DNA of 64,000 nt. Source: Nocardiopsis sp. CNT312. Its GTDB lineage: Bacteria > Actinomycetota > Actinomycetes > Streptosporangiales > Streptosporangiaceae. Position numbers and translations under genes: made by a program. The notes beneath the pieces are model-generated. The model worked only from the letters and a program-made list of their open reading frames with translations. It was not told the origin of the DNA and did not search any database. The stretch is taken from assembly GCF_000515115.1 (NCBI RefSeq), contig NZ_AZXF01000010.1:124001-188000 (forward strand), in the 5' to 3' direction. Shown piece by piece: positions 44,213-54,713 of this stretch. Numbering within the stretch: the stretch's first letter is position 1; each line of letters begins with the position of its first letter.

Positions 44213-45823
44213 TCAGCCCTGCGGGTAGCCCTGCTGGCGCAGGCCGTAGGTGACCGCCTGTTCGAGTGCCACCCACGAGGCGTCGACGACGTTGGCGCCG
44301 ACCCCGACCGTGGTCCACTCCCGTACACCGTCGCTGAAGGTGATGAGGGTGCGTGTGATGGCGTTGGTACCGGAGGTGCCCTCCAGAATGCGCACCTTGT
44401 AGTCGGTCAGCTCCAGCCCCGCCAGTGCCGTGTACACGCCCTCCAGGGCGCTGCGCAGCGCCCGGTCGAGCGCGTTGACCGGACCGTTGCCCTCGGCCGT
44501 GGCCAGGACGCGCTCGCCCTTGACCTGGAGCTTGACGGTGGCCTCGGTGAGGCTCTCGTACCGGTCGTCCAGCGGTCCGGCGCCGTCCCGGGGCCGCCGC
44601 TCCGTGATCACCCGCCAGGACTCGGTGCCGAAGTAGCGGACCGGGGAGCCCAACTCCTCCCACAGCAGCAGTTCCAGGGAGGCGTCGGCCGCCTCGAAGC
44701 TGTACCCGGAAAGCTCCAGGCCCTTGACCCGGTCCACCACACGACCGGACAGCTCACGGTCCGCGAACAGGTCCAGGCCCAGCTCCTTGGCCTTGAGCTC
44801 GATCGAGGCGCGCCCGGCCATGTCGGACACGAGCATGCGCATACGGTTGCCGACCAGCTCGGGGTCGGTGTGCTGGTACAGGTCCGGGTCCACCTTGATG
44901 GCGGAGGCGTGCAGCCCGGCCTTGTGCGCGAACGCCGACACCCCGACGTAGGGCTGGTGGGTGTCGGGCGCCAGGTTGACAATCTCGGCGATCGCTGTGG
45001 CGACCCGGGTCATCTCGGGCAGGCAGCCCTGCGGCAGCACCTCGCGGCCGTGCTTGAGGGTGAGTGCCCCGACCACGGAGAACAGGTTGGCGTTTCCCAC
45101 GCGCTCGCCGTAGCCGTTGGCGGTGCACTGCACGTGGGTGGCACCGGCGTCGACGGCAGCGAGGGTGTTGGCCACGGCGCACCCGGTGTCGTCCTGGGCG
45201 TGGATGCCCAGGCGGGCACCGGTGGCGTCGATGACCTCGCCGACGACACGGGTGATGTCGGCGGGGAGCATGCCGCCGTTGGTGTCGCACAGGACGACGA
45301 CGTCCGCGCCCGCCTCCGAGGCCGTGCGAACCACGTCGAGCGCGTGCGCAGGGTCGTGGTGGTAGCCGTCGAAGAAGTGCTCGCAGTCGACGAACACCCG
45401 CTGCCCGTGCTCACGCAGATGGGAGACGGTGTCGGCGACCATGGCGAGGTTCTCGTCGGGGGTCGTGCGCAGCGCGCGCTCGACGTGGCGTGAATCGCTC
45501 TTGGCGACCAAGACCACGACCGGCGCGCCGCTCTCGCGCAGGGCGGCCACCTGCGGGTCGGCGGCGGCCCGCACACCGGCTCGGCGGGTCGCCCCGAACG
45601 CGGTGAGCAGCGCGTGCTTGAGGTCCAGCTCGCGTGCGGCCCGCTGGAAGAACTCGGTGTCCTTGGGGTTGGCCCCCGGCCACCCGCCCTCGATGAACCC
45701 CACCCCGAAGTCGTCGAGCAACTGGGCGATGGCCAGCTTGTCGGAGACCCGTAGGTTGATCCCCTCGCGCTGGGCTCCGTCACGCAGCGTGGTGTCGAAG
45801 ACGTGGAAACTGTCGTCCCTCAT
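44213..45823 (-). CDS. cimA: (R)-citramalate synthase
   Basis: A 536-residue HMGL-like TIM barrel enzyme condensing pyruvate and acetyl-CoA to citramalate, the threonine-independent entry to isoleucine. FDTTLRDGAQREG starts the barrel; LGIHAQDDTGCAVANT and ANGYGERVGNANL hold the metal ligands. The C-terminal third is the regulatory LeuA-dimer domain, ending in ITFSDGVREWTTVGVGANVV. Length and the GGWPGANPKD motif favour citramalate synthase over LeuA. ATG at 45823 follows GGGGAG. A leader peptide and terminator precede it. Confidence 0.93.
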   Translation of the reverse strand: MRDDSFHVFDTTLRDGAQREGINLRVSDKLAIAQLLDDFGVGFIEGGWPGANPKDTEFFQRAARELDLKHALLTAFGATRRAGVRAAADPQVAALRESGAPVVVLVAKSDSRHVERALRTTPDENLAMVADTVSHLREHGQRVFVDCEHFFDGYHHDPAHALDVVRTASEAGADVVVLCDTNGGMLPADITRVVGEVIDATGARLGIHAQDDTGCAVANTLAAVDAGATHVQCTANGYGERVGNANLFSVVGALTLKHGREVLPQGCLPEMTRVATAIAEIVNLAPDTHQPYVGVSAFAHKAGLHASAIKVDPDLYQHTDPELVGNRMRMLVSDMAGRASIELKAKELGLDLFADRELSGRVVDRVKGLELSGYSFEAADASLELLLWEELGSPVRYFGTESWRVITERRPRDGAGPLDDRYESLTEATVKLQVKGERVLATAEGNGPVNALDRALRSALEGVYTALAGLELTDYKVRILEGTSGTNAITRTLITFSDGVREWTTVGVGANVVDASWVALEQAVTYGLRQQGYPQG

Positions 45824-45872
45824 CGGTGGAACTCCCCTGGATGCTGTGGTGTGGCAGTCGGCCCCAGCAACG

Positions 45873-45901
45873 AAAAAGACCCCTCGTGGACACGAGAGGT
45901 C
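45873..45901 (-). terminator. Attenuator terminator in the cimA leader
   Basis: On the minus strand GACCTCTCGTG, two bases, then CACGAGGGGTC followed by TTTTT. The stem has 10 of 11 pairs and a true T-run, rare in this genome. It lies between the leader peptide and cimA, so readthrough is required for cimA expression. Confidence 0.88.
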
Positions 45902-45951
45902 AGCGCGCTGGCAGGGTCCGCGGGGCTGCCGGGATACGGACGGGCAGCCGT

Positions 45952-45993
45952 TCAGCCAGCGCGCCTCACGATAATGAGCACCTGAGACGGCAT
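45952..45993 (-). CDS. cimA leader peptide (MPSQVLIIVRRAG)
   Basis: A 13-residue reading frame from ATG at 45993 to TGA, with five consecutive branched-chain codons (Val-Leu-Ile-Ile-Val). Its last codons (45955-45964) form a perfect 10-bp pairing with 45903-45912 just before the terminator. A ribosome stalled on scarce charged tRNA for Ile, Leu or Val would change that pairing, the standard attenuation logic. Too short to prove by homology, but content, position and structure agree. Confidence 0.85.
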   Translation of the reverse strand: MPSQVLIIVRRAG

Positions 45994-46152
45994 GGGGACA
46001 GTGTGCCACACGAGGTTCGGGTTACCGCACGCCGGTGCCAGAATATCCCACGATCCGAGACAGGCATATCTCACTGCGGACACCGGCGGCCCTGACCACG
46101 GGCGCGGGGCGCCCGAGAGCGTCGGACCCCCCGCGCCGCGGTCCGCGGCGTC

Positions 46153-47268
46153 TCAGAAGCGGGTGATCCACCCGTGCTTGTCGGCGCGGTGGCCGGTCTG
46201 CAGGCCCACCAGTTCCTCGCGCAGGCGCATCGTGACGGGGCCCGGTGCGCCGTCCCCGATCCGGAACTCGCCGTCGTGGCTCTTGACCCGGCCGACCGGG
46301 GTGATCACGGCGGCGGTGCCACAGGCGAACACCTCGGTCATCTCGCCGGACTCGACGGCCTCGCGCCACTCCTCGACGGACAGCGGCCCCTCCTCGGCCT
46401 CAAGGCCCAGTTCGGGGGCCAGGCTCAGCAGCGATTCGCGCGTGATACCCGGCAGCAGCGTGCCGGTCAGGGCGGGGGTGCGCAGCCGCGCGTCCTCCCC
46501 CGAGCCGAACACGAACCACAGGTTCATGCCGCCCATCTCCTCGACCCAGCGATGCTCGCGGGCGTCGAGCCAGACCACCTGGTCACAGCCCTGCTCGACC
46601 GCCTGGGCCTGGGCCAGGAAGCTCGCGGCGTAGTTGCCGGCGAACTTCGCGGCCCCGGTGCCACCCGGAGCGGCACGCGTGTAGTCCTTGGACAGCCACA
46701 CGGTCACCGGCTTGACGCCACCGGAGAAGTAGGAGCCGACCGGCGAGGCGATGAGCAGGTAGAGGTAGCTGCGGGAGGGGCTGTTCACCCCCAGGCCGAC
46801 GTCCGTGGCGATCATGAACGGACGCAGGTACAGGCTGAAGTCGGGCTTGTCGGGCACCCAGGCTCCGTCGTGTTCCAGCAGGAGTCCGATCGACGCGAGG
46901 AAGAGCTCCTCGGGCAGGTCGGGCATCGCCATCCGTGCGGCGCTCCTGTTGAACCGCGCCGCGTTGGCCTCGGGCCGGAAGGTGGCGAGTGAGCCGTCGG
47001 GGTGGCGGTAGGCCTTCAGCCCCTCGAAGATCTCCTGCGCGTAGTGCAGGGACGCGGTGGCCGGGTCCAGGCTCAGGGGCCCGTAGGGTTCGAGCCTGGC
47101 GTCGTGCCAGCCCTTGCCCTCGGTGTAGCGGATCGTCACCATGTGGTCGGTGAACACCTGGCCGAACCCGGGATTCTCCAGCAGTGCCTCACGTTCGGAC
47201 GGGGTCCTCCGCCGGTCGGAGAGCTGGATGTCGAACGTCAACCCGCTTGTGGTGGTGTTGGTGTCCAT
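46153..47268 (-). CDS. ilvE: Branched-chain amino acid aminotransferase
   Basis: A 371-residue fold-type IV PLP enzyme transaminating the keto acids of Leu, Ile and Val, the last step for all three. [15 protein letters not shown], the PLP lysine in [27 protein letters not shown] and [15 protein letters not shown] are family landmarks. It lies between cimA and leuB on the same strand but is probably a separate transcript from cimA, which has its own leader. Confidence 0.96.
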   Translation of the reverse strand: MDTNTTTSGLTFDIQLSDRRRTPSEREALLENPGFGQVFTDHMVTIRYTEGKGWHDARLEPYGPLSLDPATASLHYAQEIFEGLKAYRHPDGSLATFRPEANAARFNRSAARMAMPDLPEELFLASIGLLLEHDGAWVPDKPDFSLYLRPFMIATDVGLGVNSPSRSYLYLLIASPVGSYFSGGVKPVTVWLSKDYTRAAPGGTGAAKFAGNYAASFLAQAQAVEQGCDQVVWLDAREHRWVEEMGGMNLWFVFGSGEDARLRTPALTGTLLPGITRESLLSLAPELGLEAEEGPLSVEEWREAVESGEMTEVFACGTAAVITPVGRVKSHDGEFRIGDGAPGPVTMRLREELVGLQTGHRADKHGWITRF

Positions 47269-47466
47269 GTCGTCGTGGGTCCTCTCGGGTGCATCGGGTC
47301 GACGACGGCGTCGACCCGCTCTCTAGTCTGGCGGAAAGAGCGCACCCGTTGCCACGGTGGTGGCCCGACGGCGGGCGCGCGTCGGTGGTTCCGGGCGCGC
47401 CCGCCGGTGTGTCGGATCATGGGCCGCCGGCCGCGCCCGGGGGTGGGCAGGGCCGACCTCCTCGTG

Positions 47467-48531
47467 TCAGCCCTGCTCGGTTACTCGGGCGGCGAGGTCG
47501 TCGCCGATGCGGGTGGTGGAGCGCACCGCGGTGCTCTGGTCCCGGGTCTTGAGGTCCGCGGCGACCGCGGACTCGATCCGGCGGGCCGCCTCGGTCTCGC
47601 CGAGGTGGTCGAGCATGGTGGCGACCGACAGGACCGTGGCGGTCGGGTCGGCCTTGCTCTGGCCCGCGATGTCGGGTGCGGAGCCGTGCACGGGCTCGAA
47701 CATGCTCGGGAAGGTGCCGTCGGGGTTGACGTTGCCGCTGGCGGCCAGGCCGATGCCGCCGGTGATGGCTGCGCCGATGTCGGTGATGATGTCGCCGAAG
47801 AGGTTGTCGGTGACCACGACGTCGAAGCGGGCGGGCTGGTTGACGAAGAACATCGCCGCCGCGTCGACGTGGCAGTAGTCGACGGAGACCTGCGGGTAGG
47901 CCGCTCCGACCTCCCTGACGGTGCGCTGCCAGAGCTCACCGGCGAAGGTGAGGACGTTGTCCTTGTGGACCAGGGTGAGCCGCTTGCGCGGACGGGCGGC
48001 GGCCTTCTCGAAGGCGTAGCGGACCACGCGCTCGACCCCGAAGCGGGTGTTGACGCTGTCCTGGGTGGCGATCTCGTGCGGGGTGCCCTTGCGGAGCACA
48101 CCGCCGGCGCCGGCGTAGGGCCCCTCGGTGCCCTCGCGCACGACCAGCATGTCGATGTCCTCGGGGGACACACCTGCCAGGGGGCTGTCCACGCCCGGGA
48201 ACAGACGGACGGGACGCAGGTTCACGTAGTGGTCGAAGTCGAAGCGCAGACGCAGCAGCAGGCCGCGCTCCAGGACACCGCTGGGGACGCTGGGGTCGCC
48301 GACGGCGCCCAGGAGGATCGCCTCGTGTCCGCGCAGTTCCTCCTGGACCGGCTGCGGCAGGGTCTCGCCGGTGCGGTGCCACAGCTTCGCGCCCAGTTCG
48401 TACTCGGTGGTCTCGAAGGCGAGGTCGTACTGGGAGGCCGCGGCCTCCAGGACCTTGAGCCCCTCCCCGACCACCTCGGGGCCGATCCCGTCGCCGGGGA
48501 TGACGGCCAGTTTCACCGTGCGCGCTGCCAT
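47467..48531 (-). CDS. leuB: 3-isopropylmalate dehydrogenase
   Basis: A 354-residue beta-decarboxylating dehydrogenase of leucine synthesis. It shows [17 protein letters not shown], the metal-binding Asp strand [19 protein letters not shown], and [13 protein letters not shown]. The N-terminal loop [14 protein letters not shown] binds substrate. Length fits the actinobacterial type. A 36-codon reading frame with a strong ribosome binding site lies about 150 bases upstream and may share its transcript. Confidence 0.96.
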   Translation of the reverse strand: MAARTVKLAVIPGDGIGPEVVGEGLKVLEAAASQYDLAFETTEYELGAKLWHRTGETLPQPVQEELRGHEAILLGAVGDPSVPSGVLERGLLLRLRFDFDHYVNLRPVRLFPGVDSPLAGVSPEDIDMLVVREGTEGPYAGAGGVLRKGTPHEIATQDSVNTRFGVERVVRYAFEKAAARPRKRLTLVHKDNVLTFAGELWQRTVREVGAAYPQVSVDYCHVDAAAMFFVNQPARFDVVVTDNLFGDIITDIGAAITGGIGLAASGNVNPDGTFPSMFEPVHGSAPDIAGQSKADPTATVLSVATMLDHLGETEAARRIESAVAADLKTRDQSTAVRSTTRIGDDLAARVTEQG

Positions 48532-48679
48532 ACGGACTCACTTCAACTCGGATGCGACCTCGCACGTCTCACATGGCGAGATCTGAATGAACAGTGGATG
48601 AGACAAGACTAGGGCATACGCGATGGCGGCCGGCCTGGTCCCCCGACCCGGCCACACGGGTGGTCCGGGCCGACACCGT

Positions 48680-48790
48680 TCAGAACCGCATCGGGTCGCT
48701 GTTGTCTCGGCGGTCCAGTGCAGCCTGGAGCGCACGGCGGACCTCGTCCTCGGAGTCGGGCGTGGACGGGTACTCGACCATGTCGTACAT
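48680..48790 (-). CDS. Putative 36-residue acidic micropeptide upstream of leuB
   Basis: ATG at 48790 is preceded by GGAGG with ideal six-base spacing, and the frame runs 36 codons (MYDMVEYPSTPDSEDEVRRA and on) to TGA. Composition is acidic with a probable helix (DEVRRALQAALDRR). Its codons have the strong third-position G/C bias of real genes here. It has no branched-chain residue cluster, so it is not a classical attenuation leader. I do not recognise a family. The TGA lies 148 bases before the leuB start. Confidence 0.65.
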   Translation of the reverse strand: MYDMVEYPSTPDSEDEVRRALQAALDRRDNSDPMRF

Positions 48791-49054
48791 GTGATCCTCC
48801 GGTTGCGGCCGGTGACGCCGGGAGGCCCGGTCCGTCACGAACGTCGGTGCGAATACGCGGCGCGGGAACGGCGGCGCGGGCCCGGGCGCTCGGGGGCGCC
48901 GGGCGGTGCGAGCGGCGGTGGCCGCGGAAGGAAGGAGCGGGGCGCCCCGGCGGGATCGCCTGCCGGGTGGCCGCCCGCGCGGCAGGGCGGTCGACCCCGG
49001 TCCGCACGACTCCTAGGACGACAGAATATCGGAAGTCCAACTATACGGCCAGGA

Positions 49055-49073
49055 TTTCTCAGTATCTGAGAAA
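49055..49073 (-). promoter_or_regulatory. Perfect palindrome and candidate promoter upstream of the micropeptide
   Basis: TTTCTCAG-TAT-CTGAGAAA is an exact 8-3-8 inverted repeat in an A/T-rich patch. On the minus strand a TATAGT hexamer follows about 10 bases downstream of it (near 49039-49044), placing the repeat over the -35 region of a possible promoter firing toward the micropeptide and leuB. A repressor site is the natural reading. Confidence 0.55.
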
Positions 49074-49129
49074 CACGGGTGTCCTCACCGCTCAGCGGCG
49101 GTACGCGCAAAGCCCCGGGAGACGACGAA

Positions 49130-49163
49130 GGGGGCGCGGGCACTCCGCAGTGCCCGCGCCCCC
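49130..49163 (-). terminator. Hairpin after serA
   Basis: Fifteen-base perfect arms (GGGGGCGCGGGCACT and complement), four-base loop, 19 bases past the serA stop. Confidence 0.88.
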
Positions 49164-49182
49164 TGAGCCTGCCGTGAGGGGC

Positions 49183-50772
49183 TCAGACCTCCAGGTCCGT
49201 CTGGCGGGTGATGTCGGCGTCGATCTCCGAGGAGATCGAGGCCAGCGTGCCGTCGGGCACCGCGGAGTCGACCGTGAGCGCGATCAGCGCCTTGCCGCCC
49301 TCGGTGTCCCGGCTGACCTGCATGCCCGCGATGTTGACCCCGGCCTCGCCCAGCAGCGCGCCGACCTTGCCCACGATGCCCGGCCGGTCCTCGTAGGAGA
49401 GGAAGACCATGTGCTCGCTGAGGCCGATCTCCATGGTGTAGCCGTTGATCTCCACCAGCTTCTCCAACTGGCGGGGGCCGGTCAGCGTACCCGACGCCGA
49501 CACGCGCGTGCCGTCGGCCAGGACGCCGCGCACGGTGATGAGGTTGCGCCAGTCGCCGCTCTCCTCGCTGGTGGTGAGGTTGACCTCGACACCGCGCTCC
49601 TTGGCGAGCAGCGGCGCGTTCACGAAGGTCACGGTCTCCTCGACCACATCGGCGAACACGCCCTTGAGCGCGGCCAGCTCCAGCACCTTGACGTCGTGGG
49701 CGGCGATCTCGCCGCGCACCTCGACGTCGATACGGCTGGCGATCGCCCCGGCCAGGGAGGTGAACACCCGGCCCAGCTTCTCCGTGAGCGGCAGACCCGG
49801 CTTGATCTCCTCGGCCACACCGGTGCCCTGGACGTTCACCGCGTCGGGCACGAACTCGCCGGACAACGCCAGCTTGACCGAGCGCGCCACCTGCGTGCCC
49901 GCCTTCTCCTGCGCCTCGGCGGTGCTGGCGCCCAGGTGCGGTGCCACCACCACGTTCTCGAACTCGAACAGGGGGCTGTCCGTGCAGGGCTCCTTGGCGA
50001 ACACGTCGATGCCCGCACCGGCCACCCGGCCGTCCTTGAGGGCCCGGTACAGAGCGTCCTCGTCGAGGATGCCGCCGCGCGCGGCGTTGATGATCCGCAC
50101 GCTGGGCTTCACCTTGCCGAGCGCCTCGTCGCCGATCAGCCCCAGGGTGTCCTTGTTCTTGGGCAGGTGGATGGTGATGAAGTCGCTGCGCTCCAGCAGC
50201 TCGTCCAGCGTGGCCAGCTCCACGCCCATCTGCGCGGCCCGCGCGGGCTGCACGAACGGGTCGTAGGCGATGACCTTCGTGCCGAACGCCAGCAGGCGCT
50301 GGGAGACCAGCGCCCCGATCCGGCCCAGGCCGACCACTCCGACGACCTTCTCGTACAGCTCCACACCCGTGTACTTGGAGCGCTTCCACTCACCGTTGAT
50401 CAGCGCGTTGTGGGCGGGGGCGGTGTTGCGCGCGCTGGCCAGCAGCAGGTTGATCGCCTGCTCGGCGGCACTGACGATGTTGGACGTGGGAGCGTTGACC
50501 ACCAGGACGCCGGCCTTGGTCGCCGCGTCCACGTCCACGTTGTCCAGTCCGACACCGGCACGGGCCACAACCTGGAGGCGGTTCGCGGCGGCGATGGCCT
50601 CGGCGTCGATCCTGGTGGCGCTGCGCACGATCACGGCGTCGACGTCAGCGATGGCCGACAGCAGCTGGGACCGGTCGGCCCCGTCGGCACGGCGCACCTC
50701 GAAGTCCTCTTCGAGCAGAGCGATTCCGGCGGGCGAGAGTTCTTCCGCGACGAGTACGGCGGGTTTGGACAC
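49183..50772 (-). CDS. serA: D-3-phosphoglycerate dehydrogenase
   Basis: A 529-residue NAD-dependent enzyme, the first step of serine synthesis. VVGVVGLGRIGALV binds NAD; the catalytic Arg is in IINAARGGILDEDAL, Glu follows, and His is in VVAPHLGASTAEAQ. After residue 320 come the intervening ASB domain and a C-terminal ACT domain (YEDRPGIVGKVGALLGEAGV), the long type found in actinobacteria and inhibited by serine. GTG at 50772 follows AAGGA. Confidence 0.96.
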   Translation of the reverse strand: MSKPAVLVAEELSPAGIALLEEDFEVRRADGADRSQLLSAIADVDAVIVRSATRIDAEAIAAANRLQVVARAGVGLDNVDVDAATKAGVLVVNAPTSNIVSAAEQAINLLLASARNTAPAHNALINGEWKRSKYTGVELYEKVVGVVGLGRIGALVSQRLLAFGTKVIAYDPFVQPARAAQMGVELATLDELLERSDFITIHLPKNKDTLGLIGDEALGKVKPSVRIINAARGGILDEDALYRALKDGRVAGAGIDVFAKEPCTDSPLFEFENVVVAPHLGASTAEAQEKAGTQVARSVKLALSGEFVPDAVNVQGTGVAEEIKPGLPLTEKLGRVFTSLAGAIASRIDVEVRGEIAAHDVKVLELAALKGVFADVVEETVTFVNAPLLAKERGVEVNLTTSEESGDWRNLITVRGVLADGTRVSASGTLTGPRQLEKLVEINGYTMEIGLSEHMVFLSYEDRPGIVGKVGALLGEAGVNIAGMQVSRDTEGGKALIALTVDSAVPDGTLASISSEIDADITRQTDLEV

Positions 50773-50923
50773 GAGGGTTCCTTTTCGGGTGGTGCGCAAC
50801 CCGGTCGAACGGGCGGACGAGTGGTCCCGGACCGGGTGTGATGGCCGATCAAAAGTCTACCGCCGAGGTAGGGAAGCCCGCTGGCGAGTCGTGGACGAAA
50901 ACCCCGCCCCGGCCGTGGTCGCG

Positions 50924-50960
50924 CGTGTCGGGGGACGGCTGCGCACCGCCCCCCGACACG
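50924..50960 (-). terminator. Hairpin after ilvC
   Basis: Eleven-base perfect arms (CGTGTCGGGGG and complement) around a 15-base loop, just after the ilvC stop at 50968. Ends the ilvBHC transcript. Confidence 0.75.
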
Positions 50961-50967
50961 CCCGGGG

Positions 50968-51963
<996 letters not shown>

Positions 51964-52033
51964 TTGGCGTTACTCCTTGCTTCTTGCGTTCGTGGCCGCG
52001 GGACGGTGCCGAGGTCCCGTCCCCACGGCCGGC

Positions 52034-52558
52034 TCAGGCGCTGCGGTCGACGGCACGCAGGGAGCGGTCGGTGATCGAGCGGGGCCCCCGGCCCATGGCC
52101 ACGACCCCCGACTTGACGAGCTCCCTGATGCCGAACGGCTCCAGGTTCTTGACGAGGGCATCGAGTTTGCCGGGGTCTCCGGTGGCCTCGATGACGACGA
52201 TGTCCGGGCTGACGTCCACGACGGAGGCGCGGAAGAGCTCGGCGGTCTGGAGCACGTGGGTGCGGCTGTTGGCGTCGGCCCTGACCTTGACGAGCAGGAG
52301 CTCGCGCTGGACCGACGCGGGGGTGTCCATCTCCACGATCTTGACGACGTTGACCAGCTTGTTCAACTGTTTGGTCACCTGCTCCAAGGGATGGAGGTCG
52401 CAGTTGACCACGATCGTCATCCGGGACAGGCCCGGGTACTCAGTGGTGCTGACACTGAGCGAGTCGATGTTGAAGCCACGGCGGGAGAACAGGGCCGAGG
52501 CGCGCGCGAGGATCCCCGGAGTGTTCTCCACCAGAACGGAAAGCGTGTGACGGCTCAT
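52034..52558 (-). CDS. ilvH: Acetolactate synthase small (regulatory) subunit
   Basis: A 174-residue regulatory partner of IlvB. The N-terminal ACT domain (HTLSVLVENTPGILARASAL) binds valine; a second ACT-like half follows with RELLLVKV and FRASVVDVSPDIVVIEATG. It starts 17 bases after the ilvB stop and is followed by ilvC. Confidence 0.97.
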   Translation of the reverse strand: MSRHTLSVLVENTPGILARASALFSRRGFNIDSLSVSTTEYPGLSRMTIVVNCDLHPLEQVTKQLNKLVNVVKIVEMDTPASVQRELLLVKVRADANSRTHVLQTAELFRASVVDVSPDIVVIEATGDPGKLDALVKNLEPFGIRELVKSGVVAMGRGPRSITDRSLRAVDRSA

Positions 52559-52575
52559 GGCGGGTAGGGCCTCTC

Positions 52576-54336
52576 CTAGTCCTCGTGCTCCCAGTCCGGC
52601 GCCATGTCGCGCGCGTACTGGATGTTGTCGTTGCTGATACCGGGGCCGACCATCGGCCAGACCATGGCGTCATGGCTCACGGAGAAGTCCACGACGACCG
52701 GGACGTCGTTGATCGCCATGGCCTTCTCGATGGTGGCGTCGATGTCCTCCGGACGCTCACAGCGCAGACCGACACAACCGTACGCCTCCGCGAGGCGGAC
52801 GAAGTCCGGGACCCGGACCTTCTCGTCCTTGGGCGCGGTCTGCAGGTCGGTGTTGGAGTAGCGCCGGTCGTAGTAGAGGGTCTGCCACTGGCGGACCATG
52901 CCCAGGTTGCCGTTGTTGACCACGGCAACCTTGATGGGGATGCCCTCGACCGCACAGGTGGCGAGCTCCTGGTTGGTCATCTGGAAGCAGCCGTCGCCGT
53001 CGATCGACCAGACCACGCGGTCGGGGTCGCCGACCTTGGCACCGAGCGCCGCCGGGACGGAGAAGCCCATGGTGCCCAGGCCTCCGGAGTTGACGAAGGC
53101 GCCGGGGCGCTCGTAGTCGATGAACTGGGCCGCCCACATCTGGTGCTGGCCGACTCCTGCGACGTAGGTGGCCTCGGGGCCGGCGATCCTGCCCAGGCGC
53201 TGGATGACGCCCTGCGGGGAGAGGTGGCCGTCGTCGGGCTCGTCGAAGCCCTTGGGGTAGGTGGTACGCAGGCGGTTGAGCTGCTTCCACCAGGCCCCGT
53301 AGTCGCCCTCGCGGCCCTTCTCCTGGTCGGCGCGGACGGCGACGACGAGGTCGGCGAGCACCTCGCGGCAGTCACCGACGATCGGAACGTCCGCGTGGCG
53401 GTTCTTGGAGATCTCCGCGGGGTCGATGTCGGCGTGGACGATCTTGGCGTCCGGGGCGAAGCTGTCCAGGCGGCCGGTGACGCGGTCGTCGAAGCGCGCG
53501 CCCAGGGCGACGATGAGGTCGGCCTTCTGGAGCGCGCCGACCGCGGAGACGTCGCCGTGCATGCCCGGCATGCCGACGAACAGGGGGTGGCCGTCGGGGA
53601 AGACGCCCCGCGCCATGAGCGTGGTGACGACGGGGACGCCGGTGAGCTCGGCCAGGACCCGCAGTTCGGCGGAGGCCCCGGCGCGCAGGACACCGCCGCC
53701 GACGTAGAAGACGGGGCGTTTGGCCTCGGCGATCATCCGGGCGGCCTCGCGGACCTGCTTACCGTGCGGCTTGGTCACCGGGCGGTAGCCGGGCAGGTCG
53801 ATGCGCTCGGGCCAGCGGAAGTCCGCCATGCTCTGGAGGGCGTCCTTGGAGATGTCGACGAGCACGGGGCCGGGGCGGCCGGTACTGGCGATGTGGAACG
53901 CCTCGGCGATGGTCTTGGGGATCTCCCGGGCGTCCCTGACCAGGAAGTTGTGCTTGGTGATCGGCATCGTGATGCCGCAGATGTCGGCTTCCTGGAAGGC
54001 GTCGGTGCCGATCATCGGGGAAGCCACCTGGCCGGTGATGGCGACCATGGGGACCGAGTCCATGTGGGCGTCAGCGAGGGGGGTCACGAGGTTGGTGGCA
54101 CCGGGTCCGCTGGTGGCCATGCACACGCCGGGGCGGCCGGTGGCGTAGGCGTATCCTTCCGCCGCGTGCCCCGCTCCCTGCTCGTGGCGCATCAGGATGT
54201 GGCGCACCTTGGCCGAGTCGTAGAGAGGGTCGTAGGCAGGAAGGATGGCACCGCCGGGAATCCCGAAGACTGTGTCAACGCCGACGTGCTCCAGCGACCT
54301 GATCAGCGATTGTGCGCCGGTCATCTGCTCGGTCAT
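52576..54336 (-). CDS. ilvB: Acetolactate synthase large subunit
   Basis: A 586-residue thiamine-diphosphate enzyme forming acetolactate or acetohydroxybutyrate. [16 protein letters not shown] and the catalytic Glu in [15 protein letters not shown] open the protein. A FAD-type middle domain follows, and the ThDP motif runs from [15 protein letters not shown] to [13 protein letters not shown] at 54336 was chosen because AAGGAT lies upstream and the family usually begins MTGAQSL. First structural gene of ilvBHC behind a leader peptide and attenuator. Confidence 0.97.
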   Translation of the reverse strand: MTEQMTGAQSLIRSLEHVGVDTVFGIPGGAILPAYDPLYDSAKVRHILMRHEQGAGHAAEGYAYATGRPGVCMATSGPGATNLVTPLADAHMDSVPMVAITGQVASPMIGTDAFQEADICGITMPITKHNFLVRDAREIPKTIAEAFHIASTGRPGPVLVDISKDALQSMADFRWPERIDLPGYRPVTKPHGKQVREAARMIAEAKRPVFYVGGGVLRAGASAELRVLAELTGVPVVTTLMARGVFPDGHPLFVGMPGMHGDVSAVGALQKADLIVALGARFDDRVTGRLDSFAPDAKIVHADIDPAEISKNRHADVPIVGDCREVLADLVVAVRADQEKGREGDYGAWWKQLNRLRTTYPKGFDEPDDGHLSPQGVIQRLGRIAGPEATYVAGVGQHQMWAAQFIDYERPGAFVNSGGLGTMGFSVPAALGAKVGDPDRVVWSIDGDGCFQMTNQELATCAVEGIPIKVAVVNNGNLGMVRQWQTLYYDRRYSNTDLQTAPKDEKVRVPDFVRLAEAYGCVGLRCERPEDIDATIEKAMAINDVPVVVDFSVSHDAMVWPMVGPGISNDNIQYARDMAPDWEHED

Positions 54337-54417
54337 CTCAAGATCCTTCAGCGAGGTCCCAGAGCCGCTGCGCGCGCTCTGGTCTGGTGGGTCTGACTCA
54401 AGGCCTGGTGTGGCAAT

Positions 54418-54450
54418 AAAAAAACCCCCACCGCCAGTGCGGTTGAGGGG
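54418..54450 (-). terminator. Attenuator terminator in the ilvB leader
   Basis: Minus-strand hairpin CCCCTCAACCGC / GCGGTGGGGG with small internal mismatches, followed by seven T residues. It stands between the leader peptide and ilvB. Confidence 0.88.
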
Positions 54451-54470
54451 TGGCGCGCAGCAAAACCAGG

Positions 54471-54521
54471 TCAGCTGGCTGCGCGCCGACCAAGTACGAG
54501 AATCAGGGAGTTGCTCTGCAC
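54471..54521 (-). CDS. ilvB leader peptide ([16 protein letters not shown])
   Basis: A 16-residue frame from GTG at 54521 to TGA with Leu-Ile-Leu-Val-Leu in a row. The last codons (54478-54487) pair perfectly over 10 bp with 54452-54461, directly before the T-tracted terminator. No good ribosome binding site precedes the GTG, so it may be a leaderless transcript. The layout repeats that of the cimA leader, including the Arg-Arg-Ala end. Confidence 0.83.
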   Translation of the reverse strand: MQSNSLILVLGRRAAS

Positions 54522-54713
54522 GATGACAACACTGGCGGACGGGGTGGGCGTACGTCAACAAGATCGCAACATTGTCCCACCATGTGGGATGACCGTGTCA
54601 GCATCCGGCCCGCAGCGGGGCCCACTGCGGCGTTGATCGGGACGGACACGACAGAGACCCCCGATCCGTGTAACACAGAACACGTTGGCGGGCCCCCGGG
54701 CCCGGGGGAGAAC

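Noticed and set aside
44213..45823. 2-isopropylmalate synthase (LeuA)
   Set aside because: Length, the motif GGWPGANPKD and the early barrel sequence fit citramalate synthase better; LeuA in actinobacteria is a different, longer subfamily.
54691..54713. GGGCCCCCGGGCCCGGGGG palindrome as target-site duplication of the insertion element
   Set aside because: It occurs only on the left side and has no matching copy after 55496; it is more likely a plain GC-rich hairpin.
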